Shown here piece by piece: positions 7,999 through 16,220 of a stretch of DNA of 64,000 nt. Within the stretch, counting starts at the first letter, position 1, and every line of letters starts with the position of its first letter. Made by a program: the position numbers and the translations under genes. The notes beneath the pieces were generated by a model. That model was not told where the DNA came from. It ran no database searches and saw nothing but the letters and a program-made list of their open reading frames with translations. The DNA comes from Clostridia bacterium (lineage in GTDB: Bacteria > Bacillota_A > Clostridia > Oscillospirales > CAG-272), in contig JAFTSQ010000005.1 in the NCBI GenBank assembly GCA_017467205.1, forward strand, positions 1 to 64,000. The letters run 5' to 3'.

Positions 7999-9555
7999 AT
8001 GAGTGGGTTTCTTGATTGGTTCTTTGCCTTCTTAACAACCATGATAGACGGTATTTGGACTGTTCTTTCGGGTATTTTCACCGGAATAGTTCAGATATTC
8101 AACGTCGTAGGTTACATACAGCAATTTAACACCTATAAGAACAGCTTCGGTCCTGTCGACTGGATACTTGCGATAATCGGTTTCCTTTTGGTATTTGCCA
8201 TTTGGGGAATTATCATTTATCTTTGTATCCTCGGTATCAGAAAATACATCCGCTTCCGCAAAACTGCGGTCGGAAGCGAGGATATGCTTGAGGAGATAGC
8301 GCACCTGCACCGCGACGTGCTTAAGCTTACCAAGGAGCGCGAGAGGTTGCTTGCACTCAAGATAGGCGAAACGAGCATCTCGGTTGACGAGCTTAACGCT
8401 ATTTTCGACGAGGACGACGAGGCAGCAGCAGGCACGACGGCAGCTCTGGAGGAGGAAGAGGAGGTCACCGACCTTGCTCCGAGATTCTCCAAGCTCGACT
8501 CTATCGACCAGAAGTATCTTTACTATCTGCCACCGTCATATAGGCGCGACTTTACTCTCGAGGAGCTTTGCCGCGATTTCAGAAACTTTGCTTGCTCGCG
8601 CATGGGTCTATTCTACGAGGAAAAGGTTATCAGACTGATATTCGCAGGTCTTGCTTCAACGAAGCTTATACTCCTGCAGGGTATTTCGGGTACAGGTAAA
8701 ACCTCGCTCCCCTATGCAATGGGTAAATATTTCCAGAACGACTCCACTATCGTTTCTGTTCAGCCCTCCTGGCGTGACCGCACGGAGCTTTTCGGTTACT
8801 TCAACGAATTCTCGAAGAAATTCAACGAAACCGACGTGCTCAGAAGGATATACGAGGCGTCCTACACTGACGACATTAATATCGTTATCCTCGACGAGTT
8901 GAACATAGCCCGTGTCGAATATTACTTCGCGGAAATGCTCTCCATAATGGAAATGCCCGACGCGTCCGAGTGGAAGATTGAGCTCGTTCCGTCATCCTGG
9001 CCGAACGACCCCAAGAGGCTCACCGACGGTAAGCTTCTTATCCCGCAGAACACCTGGTATATAGGTACTGCAAACAACGACGACTCGACCTTCTCGATAT
9101 CCGATAAGGTCTACGACCGTGCACTTACCATTAATATTGATAACAAGGGTATCCCCTTCGAAGCGCCCGACACGCCCCCCGCACTTATCAGCTACTCCTC
9201 GGTGCAGGAGCTTTACGATAAGGCGGTTCTTGAGCATCCTGTCGAGCAGCAATATCTCGATATGATAGAAACGCTCGATACCTACGTTATCAAGAAGTTC
9301 AGAGTTGCATTCGGTAACCGTATTATCAAGCAGCTCAAGACCTTCGTTCCCGTCTTTGTCGCTTGCGGCGGTGACGTGCTTGAGGGTATAGACCATATCC
9401 TCGCCACCAAGGTCTTCAGAAAGTTCGAAATGCTCAACCTCTCTCTTATAAGAGATGAAATCAAGGGTCTTATAAACTACCTCAACGCTCTGTTCGGAAA
9501 GGATAAGATGGTATCATCCATCGAGTTCCTTGACAGACTCCAGCGTACCTATTAA
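7999..9555 (+). CDS. Membrane-anchored McrB-like AAA+ ATPase
   Basis: A 518-aa protein. Two hydrophobic segments (about 5-40 and 52-80) anchor it; residues 90-125 are helical and coiled-coil-prone, and 135-158 are acidic. The AAA+ domain has Walker A GISGTGKTS (228-236), Walker B ILDELN (297-302) and sensor-1 GTANND (356-361), followed by SISDKVYDRA with a likely arginine finger. The fold and the LDELNIA/GTANNDD wording are those of the McrB/MoxR-related group, but McrB itself is soluble and GTP-specific. The membrane anchor and neighbours argue for a motor or remodelling role at the fibre export site rather than restriction. It precedes its presumed partner by 24 nt, which include AAAGGAGG. 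Confidence 0.82.
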   Translation: MSGFLDWFFAFLTTMIDGIWTVLSGIFTGIVQIFNVVGYIQQFNTYKNSFGPVDWILAIIGFLLVFAIWGIIIYLCILGIRKYIRFRKTAVGSEDMLEEIAHLHRDVLKLTKERERLLALKIGETSISVDELNAIFDEDDEAAAGTTAALEEEEEVTDLAPRFSKLDSIDQKYLYYLPPSYRRDFTLEELCRDFRNFACSRMGLFYEEKVIRLIFAGLASTKLILLQGISGTGKTSLPYAMGKYFQNDSTIVSVQPSWRDRTELFGYFNEFSKKFNETDVLRRIYEASYTDDINIVILDELNIARVEYYFAEMLSIMEMPDASEWKIELVPSSWPNDPKRLTDGKLLIPQNTWYIGTANNDDSTFSISDKVYDRALTINIDNKGIPFEAPDTPPALISYSSVQELYDKAVLEHPVEQQYLDMIETLDTYVIKKFRVAFGNRIIKQLKTFVPVFVACGGDVLEGIDHILATKVFRKFEMLNLSLIRDEIKGLINYLNALFGKDKMVSSIEFLDRLQRTY

Positions 9556-9579
9556 TTAAGAAAGGAGGACCTTTGAGTT

Positions 9580-12500
9580 ATGAATCAGAATTACGAAAAG
9601 TTCAGAGCCAAGGCGTTCTCCACTATGAGAGCGCTCGCAAAGGACAGCCCCGAGTTTGCCGATGCGGAAATGCTCGTTATGTCCTCGGAGGTCGACGCAT
9701 CGCTCAAGCGGAGCACTATCCACAAGAGCATTGACAACGAGTGGGTCGACAAAATCGAGGCGACGCTCCCTTACCTTGACGTAATAGTCAGAAACCCCTC
9801 TATTATGATAGAGGACGTGGACGAGGTTCTGCCCGTTGAGCTCTCCCGCCATATCGGTGAGAAGAGCATCAAGCACCTCGCCCAGCACACAAACCTCATC
9901 CTCGATATAACCGAGGACGAGGAGGTAATTCCTCAAAAGATACTTAACGTATTCCACGAAGAGACGCTCCTGACTTATGAAAATAAGTTCATCAACACCC
10001 TTCTTGTAAGGCTTTCCGCCTTCGTTGACAAGAGGTACAAGGCGCTCAAGGGCGGTTACGGTACGGAGAGGAATTATAAATTCAGTTACTCCACCGAGTT
10101 CGAGCATTACGCCTCGGAGTCGGCAGGACGTAATCAGGCTCGGGTCAATCTCTCGATTGAGTTGACCTCACCTCTCACATCGGAGATTTCCGAGCCTGAC
10201 ATAGAGGCAAACGAGCAGTACACGCTCACGCTCGCAAGAGTTGAGAGGATAAGCAACGCCCTTATGGCGTATATGTCCTCGCCCTACGTGCGCGCACTTG
10301 GCAGAAACTACGTTCGCCCGCCCGTTATCAGAACGAACGCTATCCTTAAAAATAAGAATATGAAGGAATGCCTCAACCTTTGGGAGTATATTGAGAGCTT
10401 CGATAAGGTCGGCTTCTCCTTCGTGACAGACGAGTACTCCGAGATGCCCTCGGATCAGTACATCAGCGACCTCTATTCCTCGGTTGCGCTCCAATACACC
10501 AATTTCTATAACGGCGTAGCGGAAAGCCCGGAGGATAACAGGCTTCTCTCCAAGAGGCATTTGCAGGAGGTCTATCCCGAGTTTGATTCTAATTTCGATC
10601 TCGACGAGATCGACGACTATATGGTATACGACTCCGAGTATAAGAAGACGGTGCCCGTATCCCGACTTATGAACAACAGAAAGAAGCTCTCCGAGGACGA
10701 GCGACGCGTCAGACTTGCCATTATGGTGGCTCTTAAGGCTGACGAGCTCATCAACAAGGAGGAGCTTGAGCGCGAGGCGGAGGAAAGACGCCTTGCAAGA
10801 GAGCGCCGCATCGCCGAAGAGGAGGAGCGTCGCCGTGCCGAAGAAGAGGCACGCCGCCTTGCAGAAGAGGAGGCAAGGAGGCTCGCAGAGGAAGAAGAGC
10901 GAAAGAGAGCCGAGGCTCTTGCCGCTCTCGCACCCGTCGAGGTGCGCTACCGTCGCTCCTTCCTTTCCCGCTATATCCAGTCGGGCGACGAGCTTCAAGG
11001 CTTCTATTCGGACATCAAGAACGAGCTCCTTTCCTACAAGGGAGTCAAGTCGCGCATCAGCTGGAAGTGCGAAACCTATAAAAAGCAAAAGACCATTCTC
11101 TCGCGTATCGACGTTAAGGGTAAGGCAATTTACCTATACCTTAACCTCGACCCCGCCGAGTTTGAAAATTCCAAATACTTCATCACCGATGCCTCGGGCA
11201 AGGCGGGCGGCGAGGATACGCCCCTGCTTCTCAAGGTCAAGAGCGAGCGCGGAAGAAACCACGCTCTCGAGCTTATCGGCATAATGATGGAGAAGATGGG
11301 CCTTGTCAGAATCGAGCGCGAGGCAGAGGATTACCGTATGCCGTATGAGGATAACGATGCGCTTATCGAGCGCGGACTTATCAAGCTCATTCTTCCGCAG
11401 GGCGTTACCCTTGAGGACGGTATGCCCACCGTTAATACCGACGTTGGTGCAATGCTCGCATCCGTAGCTCCGACCTCCGACGAGTCAGCCGAGGTGACGG
11501 ATGTGGCTGAGGCAGTTGAGCCCGCCGAAGATGTAGCCGAGGCAGCAGCCGAGCCTACGTCGGAAGAAGCAGAAGCGGCAACCGAAGCGGCACAGGAAGG
11601 CGAAGAGCCTGCGCTTGAGGTGGCAGATGCCGCCGAGGCGACTGTGGCAGAGTCCGAGGCAAGCGCCGAGGGCGTGCCCTATGAAGCTTCACCCGTCGAG
11701 GTGCGCTACCGCCGCTCCTTCCTTTCCCGTTACATACAGTCGGGCGACGAGCTTCAAGGCTTCTACTGCGATATCAAAAACGATCTCCTTTCCTACAAGG
11801 GAGTCAAGTCGCGCATCAGCTGGAAGTGCGAAACCTATAAAAAACAGAAGAACATCCTCTCGCGTATCGACGTTAAGGGTAAGGCAATTTACCTCTATCT
11901 TAACCTTGAGCCTGCGGACTTTGAGGATTCGAAATACTTTATCACCGATGCCTCGGGTAAGGCAGGCGGTGAGGATACGCCCTTGCTTCTTAAGGTTAAG
12001 AGCGAGCGCGGAAGAAACCACGCTCTCGAGCTTATCGGCATAATGATGGCGCGCTTCGGTATCGAGAGATTCGATCGCGAGCCGGCGGATTACCGTATGC
12101 CGTACGAGGATAACGACGCGCTTATCGAAGAGGGTCTTATCAAGCTCATTCTTCCGCAGGGTGTTACTCTTGAGGACGGTATGTCCACCGTTAATACCGA
12201 CGTTGGTGCAATGCTCGCATCCGTAGCTCCGACCTCCACCGATGCGGCAGCCGAAGAGGTTGCGGTTGAAGAGGCTGCGGTTGAAGAGGCTACGGAGATT
12301 ACAGAGGCTGTTGAAGAACCTGCCGTTGAGGCAGTCGAAGAGCCCGCAGAGCCCGTCGTCGAAGAGGTAGCCGAGGCGGCAGTTGAAGAGGCGGCAGTTG
12401 AGGAGGCGGCAGTTGAGGCTATCGAAGCGGTCGAAGCCGATGAGGTTGCTGAAGCGGTTGAAGCCGATGAGGCAGAGCCTGTTGAAGCTGCCTGTGTTGC

Positions 12501-12939
12501 CGAGCCCGAAGAGCCTGAGGCCGACGAGATTGTCGAGATAGTTGAGGCGGCAAGCCGCGTTGACCTTACCGACGATATGGTCATTATGGCGCTCTTCAAC
12601 ATTGCGGCGATAAGGCGCAAGAGCTTTACCTCAGTGGCGAAGGATGAGTTCTCCTTCAGCGACTCTGTGGCAGCTGACGGTGCGGTATGCGTACCCTATA
12701 CGAGAGAGGCGTACCTCGCTCTTCCGAGAAAGAAGAAGAAGAGCGTTCTTATGAACGTCAAGAGGATGCTCTCTTACAGAAAGACCCGTATGCTCCTCGA
12801 CCTTCTCGTTTCGATGAATTCTAAAAACCCGAGAATTGCCGAGCGTATCGAGCGCCTTGAAGAAAGGCTCTCCGAGGAGGAGAAATTCCTGCCCACCGCG
12901 CCGCTTTGGGAAACGTGCATACAAAGGCTTAAGAAATGA
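9580..12939 (+). CDS. 1119-aa DUF2357/McrC-like partner with tandem repeat domains
   Basis: A large cytoplasmic multidomain protein. Residues about 1-390 contain ENKFINTLLVRL and RPPVIRTNAILKNKNM, resembling DUF2357-type partners of McrB-like ATPases. Residues about 394-445 are an (E/R/A)-rich coiled coil. Two nearly identical domains follow at about 451-633 and 704-886, each starting VEVRYRRSFLSRYIQSGDEL, joined and followed by Ala/Glu/Val-rich acidic linkers. A basic helical domain (about 990-1119) closes. I know the repeated domain as common in Clostridia but without an assigned function. AAAGGAGG precedes the start, and the stop overlaps the next gene by ATGA. The DUF2357 call is moderate; the repeat is seen directly. 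Confidence 0.65.
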   Translation: MNQNYEKFRAKAFSTMRALAKDSPEFADAEMLVMSSEVDASLKRSTIHKSIDNEWVDKIEATLPYLDVIVRNPSIMIEDVDEVLPVELSRHIGEKSIKHLAQHTNLILDITEDEEVIPQKILNVFHEETLLTYENKFINTLLVRLSAFVDKRYKALKGGYGTERNYKFSYSTEFEHYASESAGRNQARVNLSIELTSPLTSEISEPDIEANEQYTLTLARVERISNALMAYMSSPYVRALGRNYVRPPVIRTNAILKNKNMKECLNLWEYIESFDKVGFSFVTDEYSEMPSDQYISDLYSSVALQYTNFYNGVAESPEDNRLLSKRHLQEVYPEFDSNFDLDEIDDYMVYDSEYKKTVPVSRLMNNRKKLSEDERRVRLAIMVALKADELINKEELEREAEERRLARERRIAEEEERRRAEEEARRLAEEEARRLAEEEERKRAEALAALAPVEVRYRRSFLSRYIQSGDELQGFYSDIKNELLSYKGVKSRISWKCETYKKQKTILSRIDVKGKAIYLYLNLDPAEFENSKYFITDASGKAGGEDTPLLLKVKSERGRNHALELIGIMMEKMGLVRIEREAEDYRMPYEDNDALIERGLIKLILPQGVTLEDGMPTVNTDVGAMLASVAPTSDESAEVTDVAEAVEPAEDVAEAAAEPTSEEAEAATEAAQEGEEPALEVADAAEATVAESEASAEGVPYEASPVEVRYRRSFLSRYIQSGDELQGFYCDIKNDLLSYKGVKSRISWKCETYKKQKNILSRIDVKGKAIYLYLNLEPADFEDSKYFITDASGKAGGEDTPLLLKVKSERGRNHALELIGIMMARFGIERFDREPADYRMPYEDNDALIEEGLIKLILPQGVTLEDGMSTVNTDVGAMLASVAPTSTDAAAEEVAVEEAAVEEATEITEAVEEPAVEAVEEPAEPVVEEVAEAAVEEAAVEEAAVEAIEAVEADEVAEAVEADEAEPVEAACVAEPEEPEADEIVEIVEAASRVDLTDDMVIMALFNIAAIRRKSFTSVAKDEFSFSDSVAADGAVCVPYTREAYLALPRKKKKSVLMNVKRMLSYRKTRMLLDLLVSMNSKNPRIAERIERLEERLSEEEKFLPTAPLWETCIQRLKK

Positions 12940-13550
12940 TTAATAAGTTAAAGATAGTCAAGATAACCAAGTGCGTCCTATCAGCTTTATGGTGGGCCGC
13001 CTTGGTTTTGCTTGCTATGCTACTCGTGAATATCATCGGCGCAAAGATGCGCGGTGAAGTTCCGAGGGTATTCGGTTATTCTATAATGAACATCGTCAGC
13101 GGCAGTATGGAAGAAAAAATCCCGGCAGGCTCGTATATTCTTATAGAAAGCGTCGACCCCGCTGACGTAAAGGTCGACGATATAATATGCTTTTATTCGG
13201 ACGACCCGTCAATAAAGGGTTATCCGAACACCCATAGGGTCGTAGCCGACCCGATAGTCAATTCGGACGGCAGCTTCGAGTTCGTCACTCGCGGTGACGC
13301 TAACCTGAAGAATGACGACTACACCGCCAAGGGCGACAGGCTGATTGGCAGATACGTCAGGACGCTTGACGGATTCGGCAGCTTTGTCAGCTGGCTGACT
13401 GGCAAGGGTATGATATTCGTTATGATAGCGCTCTTTGCGCTTACCGTCGGTATGTCGGCTTACACGGTGGTCGTAAAGGCGAAGGCCGACTCGGGCGAGA
13501 GCGTCGGCAAGGACGAAGACTCGGACTCGAACGAGTTCCAAGATAAATAG
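12936..13550 (+). CDS. SipW-like type I signal peptidase (second copy)
   Basis: A 204-aa membrane protease with an N-terminal helix (about 12-35), catalytic box IVSGSMEEKI (Ser57), general-base NTHRV (His100), TRGDAN (Asp121) and a C-terminal helix (about 150-175). As in the first copy, His replaces the bacterial Lys, marking the SipW/ER type. It diverges clearly from the first copy and lacks its acidic insertion, so the two are not a recent duplication. The start overlaps the preceding gene's stop (ATGA), implying translational coupling. It may process another substrate or act at another assembly step. Confidence 0.9.
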   Translation: MINKLKIVKITKCVLSALWWAALVLLAMLLVNIIGAKMRGEVPRVFGYSIMNIVSGSMEEKIPAGSYILIESVDPADVKVDDIICFYSDDPSIKGYPNTHRVVADPIVNSDGSFEFVTRGDANLKNDDYTAKGDRLIGRYVRTLDGFGSFVSWLTGKGMIFVMIALFALTVGMSAYTVVVKAKADSGESVGKDEDSDSNEFQDK

Positions 13551-13575
13551 ATTACAAGGAAAAGGAGGACGCGAT

Positions 13576-15870
13576 ATGTCAGGAAAAAAAGGCTTCTTTA
13601 AGAACGCGGTTTCGGATGTCGGCAGAGTTGGAATAATACTCGTGCTTATTATGCTCGCGTCCTACCTTGTTTCTATCCTCAATGCCTCCACCGCCTTCTA
13701 TACCGACTCCTCAGTCCGCAGTGCAAAGCTCTATTTTGCCGAGGATATGCAGAAGGTAAACGAGCTGGCGGAGCAGCATTACGACAATCTTTACGAGGTC
13801 GTCGACCGCATAGAATACGCCGCGAGCAAGGCGGACGTCGACGAAATTATCAGAAGCTATCAGCGCGACGAGGTTGAGCAGTTCGGTGACCTTCGTTACT
13901 ATTCGCAGGGCATAGTTTACGCCGCGTCCGGCGCGCCTATCGTGCCAGAGGAGGATACCGCGGATGGCGATAAGCTTATCGCCGCGATAGTTGATGGCAA
14001 GGACCGTGCGTGCACCTCGGTTTATTACGACGGTTATGTCAACAAGTCCTGCATAGCCTTCTTCGTTCCGGTGCGCGGCTCGCAGTACGTGGACGGTCTT
14101 TTGTCGATAGTGGAGGCGAGAAATATCGTTTCGGTCGACGGACTGATTAACGAAAAGGCTTGCGTTACTGCGGTAATTTCCGGTGACGGAATGGTGCTCG
14201 CGTCCGACGTGATAGATGATTTTCCCGTTACCGTCGGTAACAAATACTACGATTTTATTCACAAGTTTACGAGCAGTCAGGAGATGACGGAGAGCGTTAA
14301 GTCATCCGTCAGCAAAAGAGAGCTTTCGACCGCGGAGGTGTCCTATCTCGGAACGAGATATACCATAGTTTCCGAGCCGATAGACAGCTTTGACGAAAAG
14401 CTGACTCTCGTCGTAATGAGTATGAGCGAGGGGCTTATCGCTCCTGAGATGACCTATATTCGACATATCGTAAACGTCCTTCTTATTACGGTTGTCGCCT
14501 TTATAGTCGGACTCGTTTACGCCTTTCTCTTCCGCAAGCAAGCAAAGGAGGCAATATCCACGGCGAACCTTACCGACCCGATTCTTGAGTGCCCGAACGT
14601 TGAGCAGTTCAGACGCCGTGCAATGAACCTCGTCTACGCAGGTAAGCACAGATACGCCGTTGCGGTCTTCGTTGCCCGTCAATTCCACTATATTGACGAG
14701 AAGTTCGGAACGGAGAAGGCGACCGAGATAATGAAATTCGTTGCAAGGGTAATAGAAACCTTCTGTGACGAGAGGGAAACCTACGGCTACGCCGGCGAAG
14801 GAAAGTTTATAGTCCTCGTCGATTACGCAGGCGACAGTTCCTTCCGCGATAAGATACGCCTCTTTGAGAACGTTATCAACAAGTACGACGTGCTCGCAGA
14901 GAACAAGGCAAAGCTGAAATTCGACGTCGGCGTATATCTTGCATTTGAGGGCAAGCGCCGCACTATCCCCGAAATGATAGAGTGCGCCGCCACCGCAAGC
15001 ACTTACGCAAGGTCGGACGTCAAAGTCCCGTACGTTATTTATACCGACACCGTTCGCGATGAAATAAACCGCGCGGAAAAGATAGAAACGCAGATGGAGA
15101 GCGCGCTTGAAAACGGCGAGTTCAGGCTCTTCCTTCAACCGAAATACAACGTCACTTGGGATAGAATTGACAGCGCCGAGGCGCTCGTGCGTTGGTTCGA
15201 CACGCGCAGTGGCGAATATATATTCCCCGGCGAGTTCATCAGCCTTTTTGAAGCGAACGGCTTTATCACCAAGGTCGACCACTTCATTTATCTTGAGGTG
15301 CTTGAATATCTCAGCGGAGCGGTTGAGCGCGGCGATAAGGTAGTGCCGATATCTGTAAACGTATCGCGCGTTACCGCAAAGAGCCCCGATTTCATAGATT
15401 TCTACGTTGGAAATAAGAAAAAGTATCAAATAGGCGACGGATTTATAACTTTTGAGTTCACCGAGAGCTTCGCAATGGACGACTACGAGAACCTTTCCAA
15501 AATAGTCAAGGCGCTTCAGTCGAACGGAATCCGCTGCTCGATAGACGACTTTGGTGCGGGCTACTCCTCCTTCAGCATACTTAAGGAAATCCCGATGGAC
15601 GAGCTGAAGCTTGATAGGCTCTTCCTCTCGCCCGGTATCGAGGCGGAGCGCGATAAGAAGATACTCGACTCGATAGTCGCTCTTGCCAAGGAGATTGGAA
15701 TGAATATCGTTCAAGAGGGCGTCGAGAACGAGGAAATGTTCAAGTCGGTTGCCGCTATGGGTATCGATATCGTTCAGGGATATCATTACGCAAAGGCACT
15801 GCCGCTTGAGGAATACAGAATATTTGTCAACAGCAACACGTCTATCAAGTATAAATCCAAGGTTAAATAA
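13576..15870 (+). CDS. Sensor GGDEF(degenerate)-EAL(intact) phosphodiesterase
   Basis: A 764-aa membrane protein. Helix one (about 16-38) and helix two (about 297-319) enclose a 255-residue extracellular sensor of dCACHE-like layout. The GGDEF domain (about 330-490) has YAGEGKF instead of GGDEF, so it cannot be a cyclase. The EAL domain (about 500-755) keeps every catalytic position: EAL at 535-537, NVSR (Asn595), FTES (Glu628), DDFG (657-660), KLD (Lys678) and EGVE (Glu714). It should degrade c-di-GMP, with the GGDEF part perhaps a GTP-responsive regulator. GGAGG precedes the start. As the last gene of a riboswitch-ON operon it would lower the ligand that turned the operon on. Confidence 0.93.
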   Translation: MSGKKGFFKNAVSDVGRVGIILVLIMLASYLVSILNASTAFYTDSSVRSAKLYFAEDMQKVNELAEQHYDNLYEVVDRIEYAASKADVDEIIRSYQRDEVEQFGDLRYYSQGIVYAASGAPIVPEEDTADGDKLIAAIVDGKDRACTSVYYDGYVNKSCIAFFVPVRGSQYVDGLLSIVEARNIVSVDGLINEKACVTAVISGDGMVLASDVIDDFPVTVGNKYYDFIHKFTSSQEMTESVKSSVSKRELSTAEVSYLGTRYTIVSEPIDSFDEKLTLVVMSMSEGLIAPEMTYIRHIVNVLLITVVAFIVGLVYAFLFRKQAKEAISTANLTDPILECPNVEQFRRRAMNLVYAGKHRYAVAVFVARQFHYIDEKFGTEKATEIMKFVARVIETFCDERETYGYAGEGKFIVLVDYAGDSSFRDKIRLFENVINKYDVLAENKAKLKFDVGVYLAFEGKRRTIPEMIECAATASTYARSDVKVPYVIYTDTVRDEINRAEKIETQMESALENGEFRLFLQPKYNVTWDRIDSAEALVRWFDTRSGEYIFPGEFISLFEANGFITKVDHFIYLEVLEYLSGAVERGDKVVPISVNVSRVTAKSPDFIDFYVGNKKKYQIGDGFITFEFTESFAMDDYENLSKIVKALQSNGIRCSIDDFGAGYSSFSILKEIPMDELKLDRLFLSPGIEAERDKKILDSIVALAKEIGMNIVQEGVENEEMFKSVAAMGIDIVQGYHYAKALPLEEYRIFVNSNTSIKYKSKVK

Positions 15871-15871
15871 A

Positions 15872-15904
15872 AAATGCGAGAGCGCGGTGCTCTCGCATTT
15901 TTTT
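15872..15904 (+). terminator. Terminator closing the c-di-GMP operon
   Basis: AAATGCGAGAGC pairs perfectly with GCTCTCGCATTT around a 5-nt loop and runs into a T tract, starting 2 nt after the stop codon of the EAL gene. Confidence 0.92.
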
Positions 15905-15928
15905 GTAGGGATAGACTCTTGCGAAAAG

Positions 15929-16064
15929 GCTCCCCCTGTGTAAGGGGAGCTGTCGAGCGAATGTGAGACTGAGGGGTTGTTACTATGAGAATTTATCATT
16001 AAACAATCCCTCCGTCATTTTCTGGCGAAAAAGCCATCTCCCTTTACACAAGGGAGGCTCATGA
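15929..16064. repeat. REP/MITE-like element with terminal inverted repeats
   Basis: GGCTCCCCCTGTGTAAGGGG begins and TCCCTTTACACAAGGGAGGC ends the element, so the ends are related inverted repeats. The inner TGAGGGGTTGTT/AACAATCCCTC also pairs. It is the closest relative of the element at 6926-7060. Bases 16065-16160 show no further feature. Confidence 0.8.
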
Positions 16065-16162
16065 CGAAACCCGTTTACGTGTAGCAAGTACCCAATGCAT
16101 GGCCGGCAGGCCAATCTAAAGCGCACCCCATGCGTCGCCAGTAACATTTAGGGTTTTACCCG

Positions 16163-16192
16163 AAAATGAAATGCCCCCGTTTTGCGGGGAGT
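16163..16192 (-). terminator. Probable terminator of the EAL gene
   Basis: CCCCG and CGGGG pair around a short loop; read on the minus strand the hairpin is followed by the T-rich ATTTCATTTT. It is a short stem with a weak T tract. Confidence 0.5.
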
Positions 16193-16220
16193 ATTTGTTG
16201 CTTATTTAATAAAGCCTTTC

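Noticed and set aside
10930..12240. CRISPR-like or satellite repeat
   Set aside because: The long repeats are two in-frame protein domains, not short spaced repeats; no CRISPR array was found in the window.
12090..12620. Ser/Ala/Thr-rich 176-aa reading frame on the minus strand
   Set aside because: It is the complement of the acidic Ala/Glu/Val linker of the plus-strand gene and has no start signal.
7999..12939. Type IV (McrBC) restriction defence system
   Set aside because: Membrane anchor, absence of an evident nuclease motif and location inside a riboswitch-led fibre operon with signal peptidases argue against it; kept as a homology statement only.
14302..15999. 565-aa antisense reading frame
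   Set aside because: Entirely opposite the GGDEF-EAL gene, with no recognisable domain; it arises from codon bias of the true gene.
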